Source: Bacilli bacterium (lineage in GTDB: Bacteria > Bacillota_I > Bacilli_A > RF39 > UBA660). From it: a stretch of 5,561 nucleotides of DNA. The notes under the pieces were generated by a model. It did not search any database, was not told the DNA's origin, and saw nothing but the letters and a program-made list of their open reading frames with translations. Location: the NCBI GenBank assembly GCA_017460245.1, contig JAFUBK010000116.1, forward strand, positions 1-5,561, written 5' to 3'. The translations under genes were made by a program, and so were the position numbers. Positions 1 through 5,561 of this stretch are shown one piece after another. How positions within the stretch are numbered: the stretch's first letter is position 1; the number at the start of each line of letters is the position of its first letter.

Positions 1-1239
1 CGTTGGCCTAATAATTTGTTCAGCAACATTCCCGCAGCAAGACTGAAGTTCATAATCACCAGGCGTCGCTGACACATAAATAACATTATCAATTTTTTCT
101 TCAAATTCTGAAAATTTTAAAGGCCTATTATCTAAAGCAGACGGTAATCTAAATCCATAATCAACTAACACTTCTTTACGAGCTCTATCACCATTATACA
201 TAGCCCTCACTTGTGGTAAAGTAACATGTGATTCATCAATAACGAGCAAATAATCATCACCAAAAAAATCCATCAAAGTAGTTGGCGTCTCACCAGAAGC
301 ACGTAAAGCCAAATGTCTAGAATAATTTTCAACACCACGACAAAAACCAGTTTCCGAAAGCATTTCTAAATCATAATTAGTTCTTTCCATAAGTCTTTGA
401 TATTCTAATAACTTATTATCAGCTTTAAATTTAGCAAGTTGTTGATCTAGTTCCTCACGTATATTTTCTATAGCTTTTTTAAGTTTATCTTCGCTAGTTA
501 CAAAGTGGCTTGCAGGAAATATTGTAATTGTTTTCTTATTAGATATAATCGCTCCAGTTACTAAATCAAATTCACTTATTCTATCAATTTCTTCACCAAA
601 AAACTCAACTCTAATTCCGTGTGAATGTTGGTTAACTGGAATAATTTCTAAAACATCTCCTCGCACCCTAAAAGTACCTCTTTTTAAATCAATATTATTT
701 CTTTCATAAAGCATTTCAATAAGTTTTTCCAAAACAACTTCCCTATCTATTTCTTCGTGTAAATTCAAAGATAATGTTTTATTACGATACTCTTCTATTT
801 CACCAATACCATAAATACAAGAAACGGATGCCACCACAATAACATCTTTGTGATCAAGTAAAGAAGAAGTCGCATAATGCCTAAGTTCATCAATTTCATC
901 ATTAATAGAAGCATCTTTTTCAATATAAGTATCAGTTTTTGCCACATAAGCTTCTGGTTGATAATAATCATAATATGATACAAAATAACACACTCTATTA
1001 TTAGGAAAAAGTTCTTTAAATTCGGCATATAATTGTCCAGCTAAAGTTTTATTATGTGCAAGTACTAAAGTCGGTTTATTAACCTCTTTAATAACATTCG
1101 CAATTGTAAAAGTTTTACCAGTTCCTGTAGCCCCAAGTAAAACCTGTGACTTTTCGCCATTATTAATACCGTTTACTAATTTTGAAATAGCATCCGGTTG
1201 ATCACCGGTAGGTTTGTAATTTGATACCAACTCGAACAT
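1..1239 (-). CDS. uvrB: UvrABC system protein B (excinuclease subunit), N-terminal 413 residues; C-terminus lies outside the window
   Basis: UvrB is the DNA-damage-recognition subunit of nucleotide excision repair. It is loaded by UvrA, opens DNA at the lesion using ATP, and recruits UvrC for incision. The translation starts MFELVSNYKPTGDQPDAI. It carries Walker A GATGTGKT (residues 36-43), the damage-probing beta-hairpin region around SYYDYYQPEAYV (88-99) with IEKDASINDEIDELR after it, the conserved TGFCRGVENYSRH block (297-309), the DESH helicase motif II (335-338) and YVSATPG (388-394). The reading frame runs to base 1 without a stop, ending at IIRPT. The usual family length is about 660 residues, so roughly 60% is present and the UvrC-contacting C-terminus is missing. 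The ATG at 1239-1237 is chosen because GAGGTGA lies 6 bases upstream and the N-terminus matches the family start. It is expressed from its own promoter behind a terminator, apart from the accessory genes upstream. The identification is secure. Confidence 0.98.
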   Translation of the reverse strand, partial: MFELVSNYKPTGDQPDAISKLVNGINNGEKSQVLLGATGTGKTFTIANVIKEVNKPTLVLAHNKTLAGQLYAEFKELFPNNRVCYFVSYYDYYQPEAYVAKTDTYIEKDASINDEIDELRHYATSSLLDHKDVIVVASVSCIYGIGEIEEYRNKTLSLNLHEEIDREVVLEKLIEMLYERNNIDLKRGTFRVRGDVLEIIPVNQHSHGIRVEFFGEEIDRISEFDLVTGAIISNKKTITIFPASHFVTSEDKLKKAIENIREELDQQLAKFKADNKLLEYQRLMERTNYDLEMLSETGFCRGVENYSRHLALRASGETPTTLMDFFGDDYLLVIDESHVTLPQVRAMYNGDRARKEVLVDYGFRLPSALDNRPLKFSEFEEKIDNVIYVSATPGDYELQSCCGNVAEQIIRPT

Positions 1240-1245
1240 ACTTAA

Positions 1246-1252
1246 TCACCTC
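1246..1252 (-). promoter_or_regulatory. Ribosome binding site of uvrB
   Basis: GAGGTGA on the minus strand, 6 bases before the ATG at 1239. It fixes the uvrB start. Confidence 0.85.
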
Positions 1253-1266
1253 ACATAATTAAAAAT

Positions 1267-1295
1267 ATTTTATCATTTATATCTAAAGAAAACAA
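1267..1295 (-). promoter_or_regulatory. Predicted promoter of uvrB (extended -10)
   Basis: On the minus strand, the -10 TAAAAT (1272-1267) is preceded by TG plus one base (TGATAAAAT), which makes an extended -10. A 17-base spacer separates it from a weak -35 TTGTTT (1295-1290). The expected transcription start is near 1260, giving a leader of about 20 bases that contains the ribosome binding site. The -35 hexamer runs into the foot of the upstream terminator hairpin. No LexA-type operator was recognised here. This is a prediction from hexamer match and spacing only. Confidence 0.6.
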
Positions 1296-1318
1296 GAACA
1301 CCACTTCAGGTGTTCTTG
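1283..1318 (-). terminator. Rho-independent terminator ending the protease / 185-residue protein / toxin-remnant unit
   Basis: A perfect 10-bp stem (CAAGAACACC at 1318-1309 read on the minus strand, paired with GGTGTTCTTG at 1302-1293) has a 6-base loop and is followed on the minus strand by TTTTCTTT. The T-tract is on the side expected for minus-strand transcripts. The plus-strand side has no comparable T-run, so it looks unidirectional. The 30 bases between this hairpin and the stop codon at 1349 hold nothing else that I can see. Confidence 0.88.
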
Positions 1319-1348
1319 CATCTATTTTAAAACAAACATAAATTATAC

Positions 1349-1546
1349 TTAATTATTAAACAATTCTGAATGTGATCCTGTTGCAACCATAAGCAATATA
1401 AGTTCATCGTTATTATATTTGTAAATTAATAACCAATCGGGAGTAATATGACACTTTATACAAACTTTATTTTTTTTATTATTAATTAATTCATAGCCAT
1501 AACATTTTTTATCTTTAACTTCATATTTAAAAAGACAAAATACCAA
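1349..1546 (-). pseudogene. Orphan C-terminal half of a YafQ-family mRNA interferase (type II toxin remnant)
   Basis: YafQ toxins are ribosome-dependent mRNA endonucleases of about 90 residues, normally encoded with a DinJ-type antitoxin. Only the family's C-terminal half is visible here, from about residue 29 (base 1462) to the stop: CHITPDWLLIYK, a hydrophobic strand (ELILLMV), then TGSHSELF. The equivalents of E. coli YafQ His63, Asp67, Trp68, His87 and Phe91 are present as H33, D37, W38, H59 and F63 of this frame. The N-terminal helices and the DHPL-type histidine (His50) are absent, and residues 1-28 do not resemble the family. The only initiator is a TTG directly after the TAA of the upstream gene. 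An AAAAAGG stretch 8 bases before it could act as a ribosome binding site, so a short product cannot be excluded. No antitoxin gene is visible. An A8 run (minus strand, 1477-1470) lies just upstream of the conserved part. I judge it a decayed fragment, very probably without endonuclease activity. Confidence 0.7.
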
Positions 1547-2104
1547 TTATTTTGCCTTTTTAACATAATCAGAAGCCTCTTTACTAGCGGCCAGTTCCGG
1601 AACCATATATTGCTTTTGACCATCCCAAGAGTCAACGTATTGTTTAAGAGTATCCTTATCAATAAATATATTTTCACTACTAATAATTCCTTTTTGGTAT
1701 AAATCAAAAAATATTGAAGTATCTCTTAAACAAATAATTCTTGTTTTATTTTCCTGTAAAATTTCACCTGAAATAATATCAAAATTATCCCCAGCTTTAA
1801 TTATATGGTTTTGTAAATCATCCATAACCACTAAGTAAAGCTCACTAACATCATAAGTTTTCCCGTCGATTACATACTTTCCATTTTTATATATGTTAAT
1901 AAAATTAGCATCATATTCATTATAATCCATTTTTTGCAGTGTTTGTAAATATTGGTGTGAAAATTGTTGATATTCGCTTTCTTGATTCACATTAGGTCCA
2001 CTAGAAGTTCCTAAAGACAAAGCCAAAGCCAATGAAATAACACCGCCAGCAAATATTGCTTTACTCATTTTACTACTTTTTTCAAGTTTATATTTTTTTC
2101 TCAC
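1547..2104 (-). CDS. 185-residue protein with N-terminal signal/anchor segment, coupled to the metalloprotease; unknown function
   Basis: I do not recognise a family. The N-terminus is basic (MRKKYKLEKSSKMSK), followed by a hydrophobic segment at about residues 16-32 (AIFAGGVISLALALSLG). This fits a signal peptide or a single membrane anchor with the remaining ~150 residues outside the cell. There is no lipobox cysteine. The outer part is mixed and mostly hydrophilic (NGKYVIDGKTYDVSELYLVV, IFIDKDTLKQYVDSWDGQ) and ends in a lysine-rich tail. The GTG at 2104 is preferred over an ATG at 2122 because AGGAGGG lies just upstream at 6-base spacing, and the earlier ATG would sit before that site. The gap to the protease stop is only 10 bases and the ribosome binding site overlaps that stop, which indicates translational coupling. 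It could be an immunity protein, a regulator or a surface partner of the protease; the sequence does not decide between these. The reading frame continues past its TAA into the toxin remnant. Confidence 0.8.
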   Translation of the reverse strand: MRKKYKLEKSSKMSKAIFAGGVISLALALSLGTSSGPNVNQESEYQQFSHQYLQTLQKMDYNEYDANFINIYKNGKYVIDGKTYDVSELYLVVMDDLQNHIIKAGDNFDIISGEILQENKTRIICLRDTSIFFDLYQKGIISSENIFIDKDTLKQYVDSWDGQKQYMVPELAASKEASDYVKKAK

Positions 2105-2110
2105 AATATC

Positions 2111-2116
2111 CCTCCT
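2111..2116 (-). promoter_or_regulatory. Ribosome binding site deciding the GTG start at 2104
   Basis: Read on the minus strand, TAGGAGGGATATTGTG contains a near-consensus AGGAGG. Its first two bases are the last two of the protease TAG stop (2117-2115), and the GTG follows at 6-base spacing. This supports the GTG start and termination-reinitiation coupling of the two genes. Confidence 0.85.
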
Positions 2117-3413
2117 AATCATCCAAAATAATACTCATTACTTCATATAAAGTCATTTGCCTTCCACCAATAGTTACATCGATAACCTTTAAATCATTTG
2201 GATTATATATTCCAGATACTCCGCCATAATATTCAGCTACACATTCAGCAAAAGCTTCCCTAGAAGTTTCCATTGAATAACTTCTCAAAGGACCTACCGA
2301 ATCATCAACATAGTTTGGAAGCTGATTATATATTTCTTTCCACCAATTTGTTAAATCAATATCTTTATATATACCTAAACCATCACCTTCAGAAGCATAC
2401 GCATATACATGACCTAATTCATGCGTATATGAATCTACCATATATTGATACATATCTTCAGATAGGCCAACAAATTGATTTACATCAATAATCATATTAC
2501 TACTAACTTTTGAAAATTCGGGTTCATTTCCAGTAACATACGCTGCCCATTGTTCGCCTGTACTAGTTGAATTGAAAGACTTATCACCAAACGGAGCCAT
2601 AAAAATAGTTTTAAGATTTTTCGAAGTTTGCCTATTAAATTTTTTAGAATATTTTTCAGAATTTGCCATAATATTGCAGTAATATCGGCTTATTTGTCTT
2701 ATATAATTTTCTCGGTAACTTTCATCAATCGTATTATTAGAACAAATAGAACCATTTGAATCTGTAGTTATTTCTCCTAAAGCCACTATAACTTTAATTC
2801 CGTTTTCATTATAATATTGTAAATACTCACCTTCATATTCATATTTTTGGATATTTAATATTGCATCAGGAAAATTAATATTAGTATTTACTTTTCCTTT
2901 CTTCAGCACAGGCGTTGAATGAATTAAATCAAAACCATTAGCAATATCATATTTCATTATTTGACTTGCAATATCTAGTTGTTGATTAAAAGATAAATTA
3001 GGATAGTTATCTTCAACATTTTTTAAGTAAAATAGCAACATTGTTCTTTGCTGAATATTATCACAATAATCATTAAAAGGTATTTTTTCGTCATTTAATT
3101 GTTTAATTTTCTCTAAAAACCACTCTTCAGTAATAATTGAATTTGATATGCGGCTATGGTTTAAAATATTATTATAATAATCAATTGTACTTTGATCAAA
3201 TTCAACATCCGAATAATCTATATTTATCGTTTTGACAATATCCAAAATATTAGAAAATACAGGGAAAACAGTTTTAATAACATCACCTTTTTCAAATTCA
3301 AAACTTTCTATATTAGTTGCAGTATTTGTATTCGAAGAAAGATTTGTTGGTGGAGTTTTTAATTTATCAATAGTTATTTTTGAAATGTCTAAATTTTTAA
3401 TAATCTTTACCAT
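2115..3413 (-). CDS. Putative zinc metalloprotease with anthrax lethal factor-like (ATLF, M34-type) catalytic domain, 432 residues
   Basis: The C-terminal third carries a gluzincin-type zinc site. HELGH (residues 331-335) gives two histidine ligands and the catalytic glutamate E332. A later block SYSMETSREAFAECVAEYYGG contains E386 as the likely third ligand and Y379 seven residues before it. In anthrax lethal factor, Tyr728 and the zinc ligand Glu735 have the same 7-residue spacing and a similar EFFAEAF sequence, compared with EAFAECV here. The ATLF family also includes secreted Pro-Pro endopeptidases. Residues 1 to about 190 are unrecognised, polar and probably helical, and could hold a substrate-binding or delivery region. 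No signal peptide or membrane segment is visible, so export would need another route, or the enzyme acts in the cytoplasm. The ATG at 3413 is chosen because GGAGG lies 8 bases upstream; an upstream in-frame TTG overlaps that site. It has its own promoter and is coupled to the downstream 185-residue gene. The protease class is well supported; substrate and biological role are not known. Confidence 0.85.
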   Translation of the reverse strand: MVKIIKNLDISKITIDKLKTPPTNLSSNTNTATNIESFEFEKGDVIKTVFPVFSNILDIVKTINIDYSDVEFDQSTIDYYNNILNHSRISNSIITEEWFLEKIKQLNDEKIPFNDYCDNIQQRTMLLFYLKNVEDNYPNLSFNQQLDIASQIMKYDIANGFDLIHSTPVLKKGKVNTNINFPDAILNIQKYEYEGEYLQYYNENGIKVIVALGEITTDSNGSICSNNTIDESYRENYIRQISRYYCNIMANSEKYSKKFNRQTSKNLKTIFMAPFGDKSFNSTSTGEQWAAYVTGNEPEFSKVSSNMIIDVNQFVGLSEDMYQYMVDSYTHELGHVYAYASEGDGLGIYKDIDLTNWWKEIYNQLPNYVDDSVGPLRSYSMETSREAFAECVAEYYGGVSGIYNPNDLKVIDVTIGGRQMTLYEVMSIILDD

Positions 3414-3421
3414 ATTCTTAG

Positions 3422-3426
3422 CCTCC
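3422..3426 (-). promoter_or_regulatory. Ribosome binding site of the metalloprotease gene
   Basis: GGAGG on the minus strand, 8 bases before the ATG at 3413. It overlaps an in-frame TTG at 3428, which argues against that TTG as the start. Confidence 0.8.
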
Positions 3427-3439
3427 AATTATTAAAGTA

Positions 3440-3468
3440 ATTATACCATCACACAAAAAAAAGATAAA
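3440..3468 (-). promoter_or_regulatory. Predicted promoter of the metalloprotease operon (consensus extended -10, T8 tract in spacer)
   Basis: On the minus strand, a perfect -10 TATAAT (3445-3440) is preceded by TGG, giving TGGTATAAT, an extended -10. At 17-base spacing there is only a poor -35 (TTTATC, 3468-3463), as is common where an extended -10 is present. The spacer holds eight consecutive T residues (3462-3455) followed by GTGTG. The expected start is near 3433, with a leader of about 20 bases. It lies between the upstream terminator and the protease ribosome binding site, so the protease genes can be expressed independently of the carrier operon. Confidence 0.75.
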
Positions 3469-3487
3469 GGTTTTTAAATATTACATT

Positions 3488-3516
3488 ATAAAAAAGCAAG
3501 ATTTTAAATCTTACTT
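3488..3516 (-). terminator. Rho-independent terminator after the 174-residue protein gene
   Basis: On the minus strand, AAGTAAGAT and ATCTTGCTT form a 9-bp stem with one U-G wobble around a 5-base A/T loop, and the stem leads into TTTTTTAT. It sits 10 bases after the TAA at 3527. The stem is AT-rich, so it may be leaky and allow some read-through into the protease genes. Confidence 0.75.
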
Positions 3517-3526
3517 TATTTAATTT

Positions 3527-4051
3527 TTATTTTATATGATGTTCTTCCACTTCTGGTTCTTTTACAGCTGCATTTGGGTGTAGTTCTTGCCACAGTTCTA
3601 ATCCTTCCCTAGAATTTTCTTCTAACCACTGTGGAAAATTTTCTCGTTCTGGACAAATGTTTAATATTTCGGCCACACTTAAATGTTTAAACTCTGAATA
3701 ATAATATAAACGTAGTACAGCATTTCTATAATAATCCTCATCAACCCCAACCAAGTCCAAAAGTAAATCAAAGTCTTTTACCGTTGTCTTGGTACAAAAA
3801 TTAAATTCGTATTCTGGGCTATACATCATATCACGGATGTTTTTTATTTTTTCTTCAATTATTTTAAGTTTTTTACGTGTAGAAGGTAAAATAGCGTTTT
3901 GGACCTTTTCTACACATATTCTGTGTACTACTTCAGTAGATAATTTCAATTTATAATACATCATTATATCTACACTTAATATTTCTTCTTCATAACTAGC
4001 TACCGTATAATAATTATATAATATTTCGTTTTCAAATTCTTCTTCAGTCAT
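3527..4051 (-). CDS. 174-residue acidic cytoplasmic protein of unknown function, overlapping the carrier gene
   Basis: I do not recognise a family. There is no signal peptide or membrane segment. The N-terminus is acidic (MTEEEFENEILYNYY), and a charged, lysine-rich helical stretch follows at about residues 60-75 (STRKKLKIIEEKIKNIRDMM). A tyrosine-rich part (DEDYYRNAVLRLYYYSEF) and FPQWLEENSREGLELWQELHPN come next, and the C-terminus is hydrophilic, ending HHIK. The ATG at 4051 is chosen because AAGG lies 8 bases upstream; an in-frame ATG at 4072 lies deeper in the upstream gene. The start overlaps the end of the carrier gene by 8 bases (ATGACTGA contains both start and stop), so translation is probably coupled and the two products are likely made together. 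A small soluble partner directly after a large carrier gene could be a chaperone, adaptor or immunity protein. This is inference from position only. Confidence 0.8.
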   Translation of the reverse strand: MTEEEFENEILYNYYTVASYEEEILSVDIMMYYKLKLSTEVVHRICVEKVQNAILPSTRKKLKIIEEKIKNIRDMMYSPEYEFNFCTKTTVKDFDLLLDLVGVDEDYYRNAVLRLYYYSEFKHLSVAEILNICPERENFPQWLEENSREGLELWQELHPNAAVKEPEVEEHHIK

Positions 4052-5561
4052 TATTAACACCTTCCTTTTCATATTCGTCTATTCCTTTTTCTGATTCGAC
4101 AATTTTTGGTTTCTTAACTTCTTCTTTTACGAATGATTTAGCGTATGAATTAATCGAAGATATCGTATTTAATTTTGTTGACGCACTAACTTTAACAGGG
4201 TTAGCACTACGAACACTTTTTTCTGCTTTCAGTGCTTTTGGTCTAGTCATTGCTACAACAGCTTCCTCTCCGGTACTATCATTAGTTATAGTTTTTTCAA
4301 CAGTTGTATTACTTTGAACATTTTGCGCATATTTATGGTGTCCCATACCATAAAATCCACCTGTTACAGTTGCTACAATAATTTTGTTTTTAAATCCTTC
4401 AATTCCACCTAAATCTTCAAAGGCAGCATTATAAGCTTGTTCATAAGTCTCATAATCGCCTGTTTCATACTTTTTGCGAGCTAATGAATCTAAGTCATAA
4501 CAATATGACACTATAGCAATAGCGTCAGCAGACGTAGAACCATTTGCCATTGCAGCAAAAATATTTTTTCCTGCTAAATCAATACAAGCCTTAGAAAATT
4601 TACCACCTAAAATCCAAACGGCCGCTGAGACAGCAGCATCATTAGCACCTGAAAATCTTGCTTGATCAAGCGTGCCTCCACTAACTAAAACTGAATGTTT
4701 AGAATTTCCATATGTTGATAAAGCAGAAGCGGTAGCCCCAAAATATGCGCCACCGGTAGGAATAACAATACTAAGCGCTAAAGGAAGTGTTATGCTTCCT
4801 ACAGTTTGCCCTAATAAATAACCATCTTTAGAAACCCCATAATCATTGCAATAGTCAATTGAAAAATCAACGTTTTTATCGGTTAAATTTTCTTCATTAT
4901 AACTTAGATATTCTCCGCTTTCTAGTGGTTCAACAAGACCATAAGATATTTTATCCTCCATAGGCATTAAAGCCTCAAGAATATATAAAGATTTATACTC
5001 TTCTGGTGATAAAATATTATTTTCTGCCAAAATGTTTTGTAAACCATTTATGTAACTAACAAGCCCATCAGCCGTACCCTGAGCAAAAATAGCACAATTG
5101 TTTTGTAAATAATCAAGTGGATTTTCTGCTTTTTTCAACCCGTCTAAAACAATTTTCGCCTCATATTCTCCAGATCTACTATTAACATAATCTTCAATTG
5201 ATTCCAAATATTTATCAGCAGCAGAAAGACCTTCTGTTTCGTAAATATAATCATAAATTTTAGCTAAATCTGGATCAATTTGCGAAGCATCATATAAAGC
5301 AGAAAGTTTTTCCCATCTTTCAGAAGCATCTTCTCGAACACTTAAGGTAGTAGCCTCTATTGTCGTTTTATAGGCAGAACAAGCAACATAAATTTGATAA
5401 GGGCTAACACTTTCATCCGGTTTGCAAGTAATTGTTACCATTTGAGCAGCATCAACATGTGTTTCTCTTACGTTTTTTTCAGCTATTGCAGTTTTAGCTA
5501 CAAAATTTTCATAATCACCATTTGTAGATATGTATTTCACTGTATAAAATATTAAACTTTC
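4044..5561 (-). CDS. C-terminal 505 residues of a large carrier / tape-measure-like or polymorphic-toxin-like protein; N-terminus outside the window
   Basis: The frame is open to the right window edge: seven residues (ESLIFYT) precede the first GTG at 5540, and that GTG has no ribosome binding site. The gene therefore starts outside, and 4044-5561 is a fragment. Residues counted from the edge: about 80-185 are helical and include a block YIYETEGLSAADKYLESIED, of a kind I associate with large secreted or phage-tail-like proteins of Firmicutes. About 248-279 (GYLLGQTVGSITLPLALSIV and on to GGAYFGATASAL) form a hydrophobic Gly/Ala-rich segment. This is followed by YGNSKHSVLVSGGTLDQARF and another small-residue helix (NDAAVSAAVWILGG). 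From about 410 to the end the chain is rich in Ser, Thr, Lys and Glu and probably disordered. No enzymatic motif or toxin domain is visible. The hydrophobic segment could insert into a membrane during delivery. The assignment rests on overall pattern, not on a diagnostic motif. It is co-translated with the 174-residue protein. Confidence 0.75.
   Translation of the reverse strand, partial: ESLIFYTVKYISTNGDYENFVAKTAIAEKNVRETHVDAAQMVTITCKPDESVSPYQIYVACSAYKTTIEATTLSVREDASERWEKLSALYDASQIDPDLAKIYDYIYETEGLSAADKYLESIEDYVNSRSGEYEAKIVLDGLKKAENPLDYLQNNCAIFAQGTADGLVSYINGLQNILAENNILSPEEYKSLYILEALMPMEDKISYGLVEPLESGEYLSYNEENLTDKNVDFSIDYCNDYGVSKDGYLLGQTVGSITLPLALSIVIPTGGAYFGATASALSTYGNSKHSVLVSGGTLDQARFSGANDAAVSAAVWILGGKFSKACIDLAGKNIFAAMANGSTSADAIAIVSYCYDLDSLARKKYETGDYETYEQAYNAAFEDLGGIEGFKNKIIVATVTGGFYGMGHHKYAQNVQSNTTVEKTITNDSTGEEAVVAMTRPKALKAEKSVRSANPVKVSASTKLNTISSINSYAKSFVKEEVKKPKIVESEKGIDEYEKEGVNND
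4060..4063 (-). promoter_or_regulatory. Ribosome binding site deciding the start at 4051
   Basis: AAGG within GGAAGGTG on the minus strand, 8 bases before ATG 4051 and inside the last codons of the upstream gene. It supports the overlapping start over the in-frame ATG at 4072. Confidence 0.65.

Noticed and set aside
795..1028. 77-residue minus-strand open frame
   Set aside because: It lies wholly inside uvrB in another frame. The translation is low-complexity (many Ile, Leu, Met, Lys) and has no supporting start site.
1486..1707. 73-residue minus-strand open frame
   Set aside because: It is an alternative frame of the end of the 185-residue gene and the toxin remnant. It does not supply the missing YafQ N-terminus.
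2105..2122. ATG at 2122 as the start of the 185-residue gene
   Set aside because: It lies before the AGGAGG site and inside the protease coding sequence. The GTG at 2104 has ideal spacing from that site.
2273..2491. 72-residue histidine-rich plus-strand frame
   Set aside because: It is antisense to the metalloprotease zinc-site region. The histidines arise from the opposite strand of its coding sequence, and no ribosome binding site was found.
3232..3435. 67-residue hydrophobic plus-strand frame
   Set aside because: It is antisense to the protease N-terminal codons and promoter-proximal region, and is best explained as a shadow.
5538..5540. GTG as the start of the carrier gene
   Set aside because: The frame stays open for seven more codons to the window edge, and no ribosome binding site precedes the GTG. 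The gene is treated as partial.
1..5561. CRISPR arrays, tRNA or rRNA genes, insertion sequences, riboswitches
   Set aside because: No regularly spaced repeats, cloverleaf-like segments, transposase motifs or structured leaders were recognised by eye. Intergenic gaps are all near or below 110 bases.

Overview
The window is an AT-rich stretch of a low-GC Gram-positive (Bacillota/Mycoplasmatota-like) chromosome. Support for this comes from the strong AT bias, consensus AGGAGG-type ribosome binding sites, extended -10 promoters and a Firmicutes-like UvrB. In-frame TGG tryptophan codons and a TGA stop fit the standard bacterial code. The exact taxon cannot be read from this window. All supported genes lie on the minus strand, so transcription runs from high to low coordinates.

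Layout in the direction of transcription. (1) 5561-4044: the C-terminal 505 residues of a large protein that is open at the right window edge. It has a helical region, a hydrophobic Gly/Ala-rich segment and a charged, probably disordered tail. It resembles the carrier part of large secreted or tape-measure-like proteins and has no recognisable toxin domain. (2) 4051-3527: a 174-residue acidic protein of unknown function that overlaps the carrier gene by 8 bases and is followed by a terminator (3516-3488). (3) A new promoter (about 3468-3440) drives 3413-2115, a 432-residue putative zinc metalloprotease. It has HELGH, and a tyrosine and glutamate spaced as in the catalytic domain of anthrax lethal factor. 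(4) 2104-1547: a 185-residue protein with one N-terminal membrane or signal segment. Its AGGAGG ribosome binding site begins inside the protease stop codon, so the two are very probably translated together. (5) 1546-1349: an orphan C-terminal half of a YafQ-type mRNA interferase, in frame with the previous gene and separated from it only by one TAA. No antitoxin gene is visible. (6) A clear hairpin terminator (1318-1283) ends this unit. (7) 1239-1: the first 413 residues of UvrB, the excision-repair damage-recognition subunit, with its own promoter that overlaps the terminator.

Taken together, an accessory cassette sits next to the core gene uvrB: a carrier-like protein, an unknown small partner, a lethal-factor-like protease without its own signal peptide, and a membrane-anchored companion. 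One reading is a split effector system, with carrier and protease on separate polypeptides and one of the small proteins acting as chaperone or immunity factor. The protease motif assignment is well supported by visible residues. The functional links between the genes are inferred from context only.
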